Position numbers and translations under genes: made by a program
Notes under the pieces: model-generated
Databases searched by the model: none
What the model was told of the DNA's origin: nothing
What the model saw: the letters and a program-made list of their open reading frames with translations, nothing else
In this document: one piece after another, positions 1-7,310 of the stretch
How the letters are laid out: each line of letters starts with the position of its first letter
How positions within the stretch are numbered: the first letter of the stretch is position 1
Source: QQVM01 sp035341855
GTDB lineage: Bacteria; Bacteroidota; Bacteroidia; AKYH767-A; 2013-40CM-41-45
NCBI GenBank assembly: GCA_035341855.1
Contig: DAOQWA010000037.1
Location: 1 to 30,555 of the forward strand
DNA length: 30,555 bases
Reading direction: 5' to 3'

Positions 1-689
1 CCGGTTTGAATGCTCTCATTACCCGTTTTTTGGAGGAAAAAGATTATTTGAAAGCAATAGACCTATATCAGGGTGTAATAAAACAAGGACATATCTCTCC
101 GGAACTTTATTATAACCTTGGCAATGCATGGTATAAAAGTGGCGACGTACCACATTCGATATTGAATTATGAACGTGCTCTCAAAATGAACCCGGGTGAT
201 GAAGATGCAATTTTCAATTTAAAAATTGCTTCACTAAAGGTGGTAGATAAGATAGATCCCGTTCCTCAAATTTTCTACAAGCGCTGGATCGATTCATTGA
301 CTACTTTAATGAGTACGGACAATTGGTGCAAAGTGCTAATAGCCATACTTTGGCTCAGCTTAATTTTTGCTCTCATTTTCCTGTTCGGAGGGTCAGTCAG
401 GGTCAGAAAATCAGGATTCATACTGGCAGGTGTATGCCTATTCATTTTCCTGATTGCTTTCCTTATAACTGCCAGAAGTCATTCGCAAAATGTTGTGCAG
501 GAAAATGCAATCGTTATGTCGGCAAGTGTATATGTAAAAAGCTCACCGGACTCAAAGGGCAATGATCTATTCATCATACATGAAGGAACTAAAGTAGAAG
601 TGCTCGATGAACTTAATGAATGGAAGAAAATAAAACTACTTAACGGAAATGTGGGATGGCTTCTGAATTCAGAGATCGAAAAGATCTGA
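1..689 (+). CDS. batE: BatE-like TPR/SH3 membrane protein, 5' end cut by the window
   Basis: The reading frame is open from the left edge, so the first TTG (position 6) is unlikely to be the true start; the usual N-terminal signal peptide is missing because the window begins inside the gene. Counting from position 6, residues about 5-75 form TPR helices (motifs ELYYNLGNAWYKSGD and ILNYERALKMNPGDEDA), residues about 107-130 and 134-157 are two hydrophobic membrane segments, and residues about 165-227 form a bacterial SH3-like domain ending in NGNVGWLLNSEIEKI. This order is that of BatE, the last protein of the Bat (Bacteroides aerotolerance) operon, where the TPR part is thought to lie in the periplasm with the other Bat proteins. 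The rest of the operon should be upstream of the window. A generic TPR/SH3 protein is the alternative. Confidence 0.75.
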   Translation, partial: GLNALITRFLEEKDYLKAIDLYQGVIKQGHISPELYYNLGNAWYKSGDVPHSILNYERALKMNPGDEDAIFNLKIASLKVVDKIDPVPQIFYKRWIDSLTTLMSTDNWCKVLIAILWLSLIFALIFLFGGSVRVRKSGFILAGVCLFIFLIAFLITARSHSQNVVQENAIVMSASVYVKSSPDSKGNDLFIIHEGTKVEVLDELNEWKKIKLLNGNVGWLLNSEIEKI

Positions 690-731
690 CACTCTTTTAT
701 TAATAATTAAATTCTTAAAGCATATTCTCAT

Positions 732-1244
732 TTGACCAATATTGGACTACTCAGCGATACACATGGCTACATTGATGAAAGAATCATCAGTCACCTTGAA
801 GATTGTGATGAAATCTGGCATGCCGGTGATATTGGTGACATCGAACTAGCCCAAAAGCTCGAAAGCCTAAAACCCCTGAAGGCTGTGTATGGAAATATTG
901 ATGGAACAAAATTACGAATGAGTTTCCCTGAAGATCTGGTATTTGAATGTGAGAAATTGAAAGTGTTTATAACACATATAGGTGGCTATCCCGGGAATTA
1001 CCCGTCAAAACTGAAAAATAAAATTCAAGAACTTAAACCCGATCTTTTCATTTGCGGACATTCACATATTTTAAAAGTGATGCCGGATAAAATCAATAAG
1101 CTTTTACACATGAACCCCGGTGCCGCCGGAAAACATGGCTTTCACAAGATCCGAACTTTATTGAAGTTTTCTGTCAATGGAAAGAAGATAGAAAATGTAA
1201 GGGTCGTAGAACTCGGACAGCGGGGAGAAATTGAGAATGTCTAA
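732..1244 (+). CDS. YfcE/MJ0936-type metallophosphoesterase
   Basis: A 170-residue small calcineurin-like phosphoesterase. Metal-binding motifs are in the family order: SDTHG (D9, H11), HAGD (D33), GNID (N55), THIGG (H82) and CGHSH (H110, H112). Members of this family (YfcE, MJ0936) are cytoplasmic, two-metal phosphodiesterases with unclear natural substrates. The fourth motif reads GNID where GNCD is usual, a conservative change outside the metal ligands. No transmembrane segment or signal peptide is present, and the length is normal for the family. Translation appears to begin at TTG (732) because the frame starts with the first beta strand and phosphoesterase motif; no ATG gives a complete domain. 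It lies 43 bp after batE and its stop overlaps the stop of the convergent DUF4293 gene by 4 bp. Confidence 0.85.
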   Translation: MTNIGLLSDTHGYIDERIISHLEDCDEIWHAGDIGDIELAQKLESLKPLKAVYGNIDGTKLRMSFPEDLVFECEKLKVFITHIGGYPGNYPSKLKNKIQELKPDLFICGHSHILKVMPDKINKLLHMNPGAAGKHGFHKIRTLLKFSVNGKKIENVRVVELGQRGEIENV

Positions 1245-1678
1245 CGCAAGCGATCAGCAGACCGAACCATCTCCTCATCTTTTTTAACGTAGCGGGAAGC
1301 TAAAAACAAAAACACCAGTTCGATCAGAGGAAGATAACTTCCATATTTATATTGAACCCTTTGGTTCATATTGGAAGACATCGTATCCGCAACAAAAAAG
1401 AGAAGTCCAATGAGCAGACAGGTAAGAAGCAATCCGATATTGCACATGCGGATTTGTACATTCCTCCACTTGTACATAAATATCGTAACAAATGCCAATA
1501 TCCCGATAGCATAATTCAGGATCATCAGTAAGGTATTATCTGAGATGTTAAACGTCTTGATCATCCCATCAGGATCAATCCTTGAAAAGTCATGCAATTC
1601 GTAAACAGGTACGACAAGGAGAACTGCAGATAGGATGACAACAATTAACAGAAAGATGGATTGTATGCGTTGAATCAT
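1241..1678 (-). CDS. DUF4293 family membrane protein
   Basis: A 145-residue integral membrane protein when started at the ATG at 1678 (MIQRIQSIFLLIVVILSAVL). The frame continues upstream to 1753, but the extra 25 residues are polar and unlike the family, whose members start with MIQRIQ. Four hydrophobic stretches are visible: about residues 4-24, 50-70, 79-97 and 114-130, with a charged C-terminal tail (KKDEEMVRSADRLR). DUF4293 is a Bacteroidota-specific family of unknown function, often next to rho as here. The stop codon overlaps the end of the convergent phosphoesterase gene, leaving no room for a terminator between the two. Confidence 0.75.
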   Translation of the reverse strand: MIQRIQSIFLLIVVILSAVLLVVPVYELHDFSRIDPDGMIKTFNISDNTLLMILNYAIGILAFVTIFMYKWRNVQIRMCNIGLLLTCLLIGLLFFVADTMSSNMNQRVQYKYGSYLPLIELVFLFLASRYVKKDEEMVRSADRLR

Positions 1679-1781
1679 TGAATTTTTCGGTTTTTTGAGG
1701 AATTCTAGGGTTCTGAAATCCGAAACAATAATACCGAAACAAACGTTAAACACAGAAGTAATTATTTCAAATATTTTTTAA

Positions 1782-1789
1782 TACATTTG
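1782..1789 (+). promoter_or_regulatory. Possible -7 element (TACATTTG) for rho
   Basis: The octamer TACATTTG fits the Bacteroidota -7 consensus TAnnTTTG and faces rho. No TTTG or TTG is seen about 19 bases upstream, so the -33 half is missing. Transcription from here would give a leader of more than 200 bases. The element overlaps an inverted repeat: TTTG-t-TGTAC, AA, GTACACAAA (1786-1806, one bulged T), which could be an operator or fold at the very 5' end of the transcript. Confidence 0.35.
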
Positions 1790-1850
1790 TTGTACAAGTA
1801 CACAAAAGAACGTATACTTGCCGCATAATTCAACGTCGGTTCGGATTTTT

Positions 1851-1910
1851 TACGCTTCCGCCCGATTTCTCCCCGTTCATCATACGGTTTCAAAACCCTC
1901 TATTTTACCT
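1851..1910 (+). promoter_or_regulatory. C-rich, G-poor rut-like stretch in the rho leader
   Basis: In these 60 bases I count 22 C and 6 G, an unusual strand bias in AT-rich DNA. Unstructured C-rich, G-poor RNA is what Rho loads onto, and in E. coli rho controls its own expression through termination in its leader. The position, about 100 bases upstream of the rho start codon, suits a similar autoregulatory site. This is inference from base composition only. Confidence 0.4.
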
Positions 1911-2011
1911 TAATATTATTAACATTTCATGCTCTATTTAAAGAGCCTATAAGCAATTCAGCAAAGCATCTGTCAGCCTGACATCTTGCAAAAACAAATC
2001 CAAAATTTTTC

Positions 2012-3628
2012 ATGTACGATATTCTTGAATTGAATGACAAGCTCGTGAACGAGCTAAAAGAAATTGCACGATTAATGAGTATTCCTAACTACGATGAACT
2101 TCGCAAGCAAGAACTCATTTACAAAATCCTCGACCAACAAGCATTGAATCCTCAGGCGAGCAACTCTATTAAAGACTCCTTGGTTTCAAAATTTGCTCCG
2201 GCTGAAAAAGTTGAAGTAAAAGAGGCAGAACCTGTTGAAGAAGTCGATGAACCAGGCGGATCGAGCAAGAGCAGACCTAAACGAAAGCGCGTTATCCCTG
2301 CTAAGTCTGATTCAAAAGGCAAACCGGAAGCTGTAGTCCTTGAACCTAGTGTAAAAGTTCCGGCCACCAGACCTCCTGCTCCGGCGGTACAAGCTCCACC
2401 TGTACAACGCAGCGAACATCCCAATCGCAATGCTCAGCCGAGACAACCGGAGAATGACAGAAATTTCAGACAACGTCCGAATACACCCCCACCTGTAGAG
2501 ATCCCAACTGAACTTGATTCTATCATACAAGCTGAAGGTGTACTTGAAACTATGCCTGATGGCTTTGGTTTTTTACGCTCCAGTGATTTTAATTATCTCA
2601 CCTCTCCTGATGATGTATATGTATCACAATCTCAGATAAAACTATTTGGCTTAAAAACCGGTGATACAGTGCGCGGTATGGTTCGTCCTCCGCGCGAGGG
2701 TGAAAAATATTTCCCTCTCACCCAGGTAGATTATATAAATGGTCAGGACCCTGCTATTGTCAGGGATCGCATTCACTTTGACTTTCTCACACCTCTCTTC
2801 CCTCAGGAAAAACTCAACCTGAGCGGACCCAATACAACATTCTCAACGAGGATCATGGATCTGTTCACACCTATCGGTAAAGGACAACGTGGTCTTATAG
2901 TATCACAACCTAAGACAGGTAAGACCATGCTCCTGAAAGATGTGGCAAATGCTATTGCTGCTAATCATCCGGAGGTGTATATGATCATCCTCCTGATAGA
3001 TGAGCGCCCTGAAGAAGTTACAGACATGGCCAGAAGCGTAAAAGCTGAAGTTGTTGCTTCTACCTTCGATGAGCCTGCTGAACGTCACGTTAAGATCGCC
3101 AATATAGTTTTGGAAAAAGCAAAACGTATGGTCGAATGCGGGCATGATGTTGTAATTCTTCTGGATTCCATTACGAGATTAGCTCGTGCATATAATACAG
3201 TTGCACCTGCAAGTGGTAAAGTATTATCCGGAGGTGTCGAAGCTAATGCTCTTCATAAGCCAAAACGCTTTTTTGGATCAGCAAGAAAAATTGAAAATGG
3301 TGGTAGTCTGACTATCCTGGCGACAGCTCTCATTGATACAGGTTCACGTATGGATGAGGTTATCTTTGAGGAATTCAAGGGTACCGGTAACATGGAACTC
3401 CAACTCGACAGGAAACTGAGCAACAAGCGAATCTTCCCTGCTATTGATCTGGTAGCTTCCAGCACAAGACGTGAAGACATGCTATTGGATAAAGAAACTC
3501 TTCAGAGGATGTGGATACTTCGTAATCACCTCGCTGACATGAACCCATTGGAAGCAATGGAGTTCTTACTTACCCAAATGCGGGGCACGAAATCGAATGA
3601 GGAGTTCCTCGTTTCGATGAATGGTTAG
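2012..3628 (+). CDS. rho: Transcription termination factor Rho
   Basis: A 538-residue hexameric RNA helicase that stops transcription of untranslated RNA. Residues about 1-45 are the Rho N-terminal helical domain (NELKEIARLM, ELIYKIL), about 170-245 the cold-shock-like RNA-binding domain (GVLETMPDGFGFLRS), and 280-530 the RecA-type ATPase. Walker A is SQPKTGKT (298-305), Walker B is VVILLDS (380-386), and the Q-loop is ASGKVLSGGVEANAL (400-414). Between the N-terminal and RNA-binding domains, residues about 60-165 are a long low-complexity insertion rich in P, K, E, R and Q, including a basic RPKRKR patch near 88-93; this makes the protein about 120 residues longer than E. coli Rho (419) and is typical of Bacteroidota. 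ATG start at 2012 gives the canonical N-terminus. Confidence 0.97.
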   Translation: MYDILELNDKLVNELKEIARLMSIPNYDELRKQELIYKILDQQALNPQASNSIKDSLVSKFAPAEKVEVKEAEPVEEVDEPGGSSKSRPKRKRVIPAKSDSKGKPEAVVLEPSVKVPATRPPAPAVQAPPVQRSEHPNRNAQPRQPENDRNFRQRPNTPPPVEIPTELDSIIQAEGVLETMPDGFGFLRSSDFNYLTSPDDVYVSQSQIKLFGLKTGDTVRGMVRPPREGEKYFPLTQVDYINGQDPAIVRDRIHFDFLTPLFPQEKLNLSGPNTTFSTRIMDLFTPIGKGQRGLIVSQPKTGKTMLLKDVANAIAANHPEVYMIILLIDERPEEVTDMARSVKAEVVASTFDEPAERHVKIANIVLEKAKRMVECGHDVVILLDSITRLARAYNTVAPASGKVLSGGVEANALHKPKRFFGSARKIENGGSLTILATALIDTGSRMDEVIFEEFKGTGNMELQLDRKLSNKRIFPAIDLVASSTRREDMLLDKETLQRMWILRNHLADMNPLEAMEFLLTQMRGTKSNEEFLVSMNG

Positions 3629-3656
3629 CCGATAATAAATTTGGTGGAATTTATCT

Positions 3657-4319
3657 CTATGCCTCCTGCATAGCTCCTGATAATATCACGTTGACTCCCG
3701 GCCGGCTTTCCTTGGCTGCCTGTTTCATAGCTGATGCTACTTTTACTGCTGTAATTCCTTTTAAATTTTTTAAAGGTCCCCAAAAAATAAAAGCAAGAGC
3801 CCGGAACAAAGCAATTGCAATTCGTTCAGCTATCCTTACCTCTTCACGATAGCCTATCAAGAGCGATGGTCTGAAGAAATATATCGATGGAATTTTCAAG
3901 CTCGACACCTTTTCTTCCATCAGACCTTTTACCCTGTTGTAGAAAACCCTTGATTTTGAATCCGCACCCATAGAACTGATACAATAGAAACCTTCACATG
4001 AATTCTTGTCTGCCAGTTCTGCCAATGCAAGCGGATAATCAAGGTCAACTTTTTTAAAAGCCTCTTTACTGCCTGCATTTTTCATCGTGGTTCCTAAACA
4101 GCAAAATACCTCATCTACCCCTTTAAAATGTTTTGACACTTCATTCAGATTATTGAAATCCGTTATAACCTGGACTAATTTTTCGTGACGGTAGCTATTT
4201 TCTTTACGAACAAAGGCAATGATCTTTTCATAACTCTTATCTTCTATCAACAATAATAAGAGCTCTCTGCCTACTAATCCTGTTGAGCCGGCGATTAAAG
4301 CAGTCTTTGCGTTTTTCAT
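3657..4319 (-). CDS. TIP30/HTATIP2-like NAD(P)-binding oxidoreductase
   Basis: A 220-residue atypical short-chain dehydrogenase with a single Rossmann domain. The start at ATG 4319 (MKNAKTALIAGSTGLVG) is preferred over an in-frame TTG three codons upstream. The dinucleotide motif GSTGLVG lies at residues 11-17, a CISSMGA strand with the active-site serines at about 113-119, and the YxxxK pair as YNRVK (Y127, K131). The pattern CCLGTTMKNAGSKEAF is typical of the HTATIP2/YtfG-like group of NAD(P)-binding proteins. The natural substrate is unknown. It sits 67 bp downstream of lon on the same strand and may be co-transcribed with it; it converges on rho with only 28 bp between stops. Confidence 0.8.
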   Translation of the reverse strand: MKNAKTALIAGSTGLVGRELLLLLIEDKSYEKIIAFVRKENSYRHEKLVQVITDFNNLNEVSKHFKGVDEVFCCLGTTMKNAGSKEAFKKVDLDYPLALAELADKNSCEGFYCISSMGADSKSRVFYNRVKGLMEEKVSSLKIPSIYFFRPSLLIGYREEVRIAERIAIALFRALAFIFWGPLKNLKGITAVKVASAMKQAAKESRPGVNVILSGAMQEA

Positions 4320-4386
4320 AGTAGGCAAGAAGAATTACAAATAATAGAAAATAAAATAAGGATAGCGCTGATCGTCTTTGCTTATA

Positions 4387-6921
4387 TTATTTGCCCTTTA
4401 CGATCTGTTTCTTAATATTCCCGGCTGTTAGTTCTTCAAATCCATTTTTCTCGGATTTCGATTCCGGAAAATATCTCACATCGAGGGCTTCCTTAACCTT
4501 TTCTTTGGTAAGAGAAAAGTCTATAACTTCGATCATTTCTTTTACATAATGAAAACGAAGACCTTTCAAGTATTCAGATGAAATCTCGTCAATGTCTTTT
4601 TTATTATGCTCTGAAAGTACAATATCTTTTATTCCGGCACGTCGTGCTGCAAGAATCTTTTCTTTGATTCCACCAACAGGTAACACTTTTCCACGAAGTG
4701 TAATTTCACCTGTCATAGCAAGGCCGCTCTTCACTTTTCTTTGAGTAAAAGCAGATGCTAATGCTGTAAGCATCGTAACTCCGGCCGAAGGTCCGTCTTT
4801 TGGTGTCGCTCCTTCAGGAACGTGTATGTGAATGTCCCACTGATCAAAAATCCTGTAGTCAAGATCAAGATTACCGGCATGTGCTTTCAGGTAAGCCAAT
4901 GCAATAACAGCTGATTCTTTCATTACATCACCCAGGTTACCCGTGAGTGTAAGCTTTCCTTTTCCCCTGCTGATACTTGCTTCAACAAACAAAATATCAC
5001 CACCAACAGAAGTCCATGCAAGCCCCGTAACTACTCCGGCAACTTCATTACTTTGCTTTTTATCTGAATGAAAAATTGTTGCGCCAAGGATCCTGTGCAC
5101 ATCTTCTTCTGTAAGAACCGGATTGTACTTCTCTTCCATCGCTACCTGCTTAGCTATACCCCGAACAACAGCGGCTAATTTCTTCTCTAGTCCTCTTACT
5201 CCGGATTCACGTGTGTAGTTGTCTATGATATACTCAATCAACTTAGCAGAAATTTTCACCTGATTTTTCTTGACACCATGAGCTTCAAGTTGCTTTGGCA
5301 TAAGGTGCTTGATCGCAATTTGTACTTTTTCTTCTAAGGTGTAGCCATTGATCTCGATAATTTCCATTCTATCCATCAATGCAGGTTGAACACGACTTAA
5401 AGAATTTGCCGTAGCGATAAAAAGCACATTTGAAAGATCATAATCAATCTCTACATAGTTATCGTAGAAAGTATTGTTTTGTTCAGGATCGAGTACTTCG
5501 AGTAATGCTGATGATGGGTCTCCATGAAAATCATTGCCTAGCTTATCAATCTCATCAAGTACAAAAATCGGATTACTCGACTTGGATTTCTTCAGGTTCT
5601 GTATGATCCTGCCGGGCATGGCACCAATATAAGTTTTACGATGTCCGCGAATCTCTGCTTCGTCACGTAAGCCGCCTAAGGACATGCGCACGTATTTTCT
5701 TCCAAGAGCTTTAGCTATGGATTTTCCCAAGGACGTTTTTCCAACACCCGGAGGTCCGTATAGGCACATGATCGGGGATTTCATATCGCGCTTCAATTTC
5801 AAAACCGCCAGATACTCCAAAATTCTTGCCTTCACTTTTTCCAGACCATAGTGATCCTTGTCGAGTACTTGCTGTGCGTGCTTAAGATCAAAGTTGTCAT
5901 TTGTAAATTCGTTCCATGGAAGGTCTAAAAGTAATTCAAGGTAATTCAGTATTACAGAATACTCTGCTGCTGCAGGATTCATTCTGGAAATACGATCACA
6001 TTCTTTATTGAAAATCTCAGCAACAGATTTATTCCATTTTTTCTTCTTGGCACGTTCTCTTAATTCAGCAACTTCTCTGTCGGGAGTAGAGCCGCCCAGT
6101 TCTTCCTGTATGGTTCTGAGTTGTTGATTAAGAAAATATTCACGTTGCTGCTTATCAATATCAGTACGGACTTTACTCTGTATCTGATTCTTCAACTCCA
6201 GCATTTGCAATTCTTTAGTGAGCAAACCCAGAACTTTAGTAGCACGTTTCTTATGATCCTCTATTTCGAGTAACTCTTGTTTAGTGCTAACATCCAAATT
6301 CATGTTGGATGAGATAAAATTGATCAGAAAGGTCTGGCTTTCTATATTTCTTATGGCAAATGCAGCATCAGAAGGAATATTCGGAGAATGTTGAATGATC
6401 TGCAATGCAAGATCCTTCAGTGAGCCAACAGTAGCCATGAATTCCTTATCCTGAATGCTTCCTTTGGTTTCCGGAAAGGCCTTTACACTACAGCGGATAT
6501 AGGGCTCCGTCTGCACGCACTTATCAAGTCGAAAGCGTCTTTTCCCCTGGATGATGATTGTTGTATTACCATCGGGCATCCTCAACATCTTCAGCACATG
6601 AGCGACTGTACCGACGGGATTCAACTCCTCAAAACTTGGATCCTCAATAGCTACATCTTTCTGTGCTACGACTCCAATAACTTTGTCACCTTTATAAGCG
6701 TCTTTAATGAGATTTATTGATTTATCCCGTCCGACAGTTATCGGTATGACTACGCCCGGAAACAAGACAGTATTACGAAGTGGCAGTATCGATAAAATAT
6801 CCGGTACATCCTGCTGATTCATCTGATCTTCGTCCTCTTGTGAAAGCAGAGGGATAAACTCAGAGTCATCATCTATGATATTGCTGAGATCTAGCGGATT
6901 AAGTAAATTCTGGTCACTCAT
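4387..6921 (-). CDS. lon: ATP-dependent Lon protease
   Basis: An 844-residue cytoplasmic AAA+ protease that degrades misfolded and regulatory proteins. The N-terminal LON substrate-binding domain spans about residues 40-240 (LSILPLRNTVLFPGVVIPI), followed by a coiled-coil linker (about 240-300), the AAA+ module with Walker A GPPGVGKT (389-396) and Walker B FVLDEIDK (453-460), and the C-terminal peptidase domain with the Ser-Lys dyad: S712 in PKDGPSAG and K755 in GGIKEK, 43 residues apart as in E. coli Lon. The gene starts at ATG 6921. Relative to the E. coli enzyme (784 residues) it has an acidic N-terminal extension of about 35 residues and a longer C-terminal tail, both common in Bacteroidota. 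No obvious HrcA-type CIRCE element is seen upstream. Confidence 0.98.
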   Translation of the reverse strand: MSDQNLLNPLDLSNIIDDDSEFIPLLSQEDEDQMNQQDVPDILSILPLRNTVLFPGVVIPITVGRDKSINLIKDAYKGDKVIGVVAQKDVAIEDPSFEELNPVGTVAHVLKMLRMPDGNTTIIIQGKRRFRLDKCVQTEPYIRCSVKAFPETKGSIQDKEFMATVGSLKDLALQIIQHSPNIPSDAAFAIRNIESQTFLINFISSNMNLDVSTKQELLEIEDHKKRATKVLGLLTKELQMLELKNQIQSKVRTDIDKQQREYFLNQQLRTIQEELGGSTPDREVAELRERAKKKKWNKSVAEIFNKECDRISRMNPAAAEYSVILNYLELLLDLPWNEFTNDNFDLKHAQQVLDKDHYGLEKVKARILEYLAVLKLKRDMKSPIMCLYGPPGVGKTSLGKSIAKALGRKYVRMSLGGLRDEAEIRGHRKTYIGAMPGRIIQNLKKSKSSNPIFVLDEIDKLGNDFHGDPSSALLEVLDPEQNNTFYDNYVEIDYDLSNVLFIATANSLSRVQPALMDRMEIIEINGYTLEEKVQIAIKHLMPKQLEAHGVKKNQVKISAKLIEYIIDNYTRESGVRGLEKKLAAVVRGIAKQVAMEEKYNPVLTEEDVHRILGATIFHSDKKQSNEVAGVVTGLAWTSVGGDILFVEASISRGKGKLTLTGNLGDVMKESAVIALAYLKAHAGNLDLDYRIFDQWDIHIHVPEGATPKDGPSAGVTMLTALASAFTQRKVKSGLAMTGEITLRGKVLPVGGIKEKILAARRAGIKDIVLSEHNKKDIDEISSEYLKGLRFHYVKEMIEVIDFSLTKEKVKEALDVRYFPESKSEKNGFEELTAGNIKKQIVKGK

Positions 6922-6953
6922 AATTATAATTATTCAGAGATTATTAACGACAA

Positions 6954-7030
6954 TATGGCAGAGATATTCAAATTTCTGCAAGTGATCCTAGTGAGTCCAT
7001 TTTCGTGCCAAGACCTTAAATTCTGCCATA
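6954..7030. repeat. 9-bp inverted repeat upstream of lon
   Basis: TATGGCAGA at 6954-6962 and its exact reverse complement TCTGCCATA at 7022-7030 frame a 59-base spacer. The arms start about 33 bases upstream of the lon ATG. The repeat could be a pair of regulator half-sites or a long-range stem in the lon leader, but a 9-bp match this close can also occur by chance. Confidence 0.3.
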
Positions 7031-7270
7031 ATCAGCCCGGGATGCAAGAAAATAAAAATTTCCGGAGCCGACAATCCAATAGAAAATACTGCATATCATT
7101 GAGAATACGGTAATAATCAGACTAAATATCAGGTCTTTCAAGAGATAGCTTGTTTGAATATGCGATGATCATTATAACCAATTAGCGGACATTTTGTTGT
7201 ACGATCCGCAAATCGACCTCCTATCACAACATATTATGAATAGAATTGGCACAATAGCAGAAGATGCTTC

Positions 7271-7301
7271 TTTGCCTATTCAAGAGGAATCTTTAGGTTT
7301 G
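7271..7301 (+). promoter_or_regulatory. Bacteroidota-type promoter: TTTG, 19 bp, TAGGTTTG
   Basis: TTTG at 7271-7274 is followed after exactly 19 bases by TAGGTTTG at 7294-7301. Both boxes and the spacing match the -33/-7 consensus of the primary sigma factor of Bacteroidota. The -7 box ends only 9 bases before the ATG at 7311, so the transcript would have almost no leader. It supports 7311, not the TTG at 7194, as the aminotransferase start. Confidence 0.5.
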
Positions 7302-7310
7302 CAGCCTTCT

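Larger units (their letters stand above)
1679..2011. other. Intergenic region: divergent DUF4293 and rho leaders
   Basis: The 333 bases between the two start codons hold no recognisable gene. On the plus strand there is one TAnnTTTG match (1782-1789), an imperfect dyad overlapping it (1786-1806), and a C-rich, G-poor stretch (1851-1910) leading to rho. No match to the same element was found on the minus strand for DUF4293. Confidence 0.6.
6922..7310. other. Intergenic region between lon and the aminotransferase gene
   Basis: These 389 bases separate the divergent lon and aminotransferase genes. They contain a 9-bp inverted repeat 59 bases apart (6954-6962 and 7022-7030, TATGGCAGA/TCTGCCATA) on the lon side, and a near-perfect Bacteroidota promoter at 7271-7301 on the aminotransferase side. 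The aminotransferase frame is open upstream to a TTG at 7194, but those 39 codons lie outside the conserved fold. Confidence 0.55.

Noticed and set aside
3635..3654. Inverted repeat ATAAATT/AATTTAT between the convergent rho and TIP30-like genes, as a terminator
   Set aside because: The stem is only 7 bp of A-T pairs and there is no following U tract on either strand.
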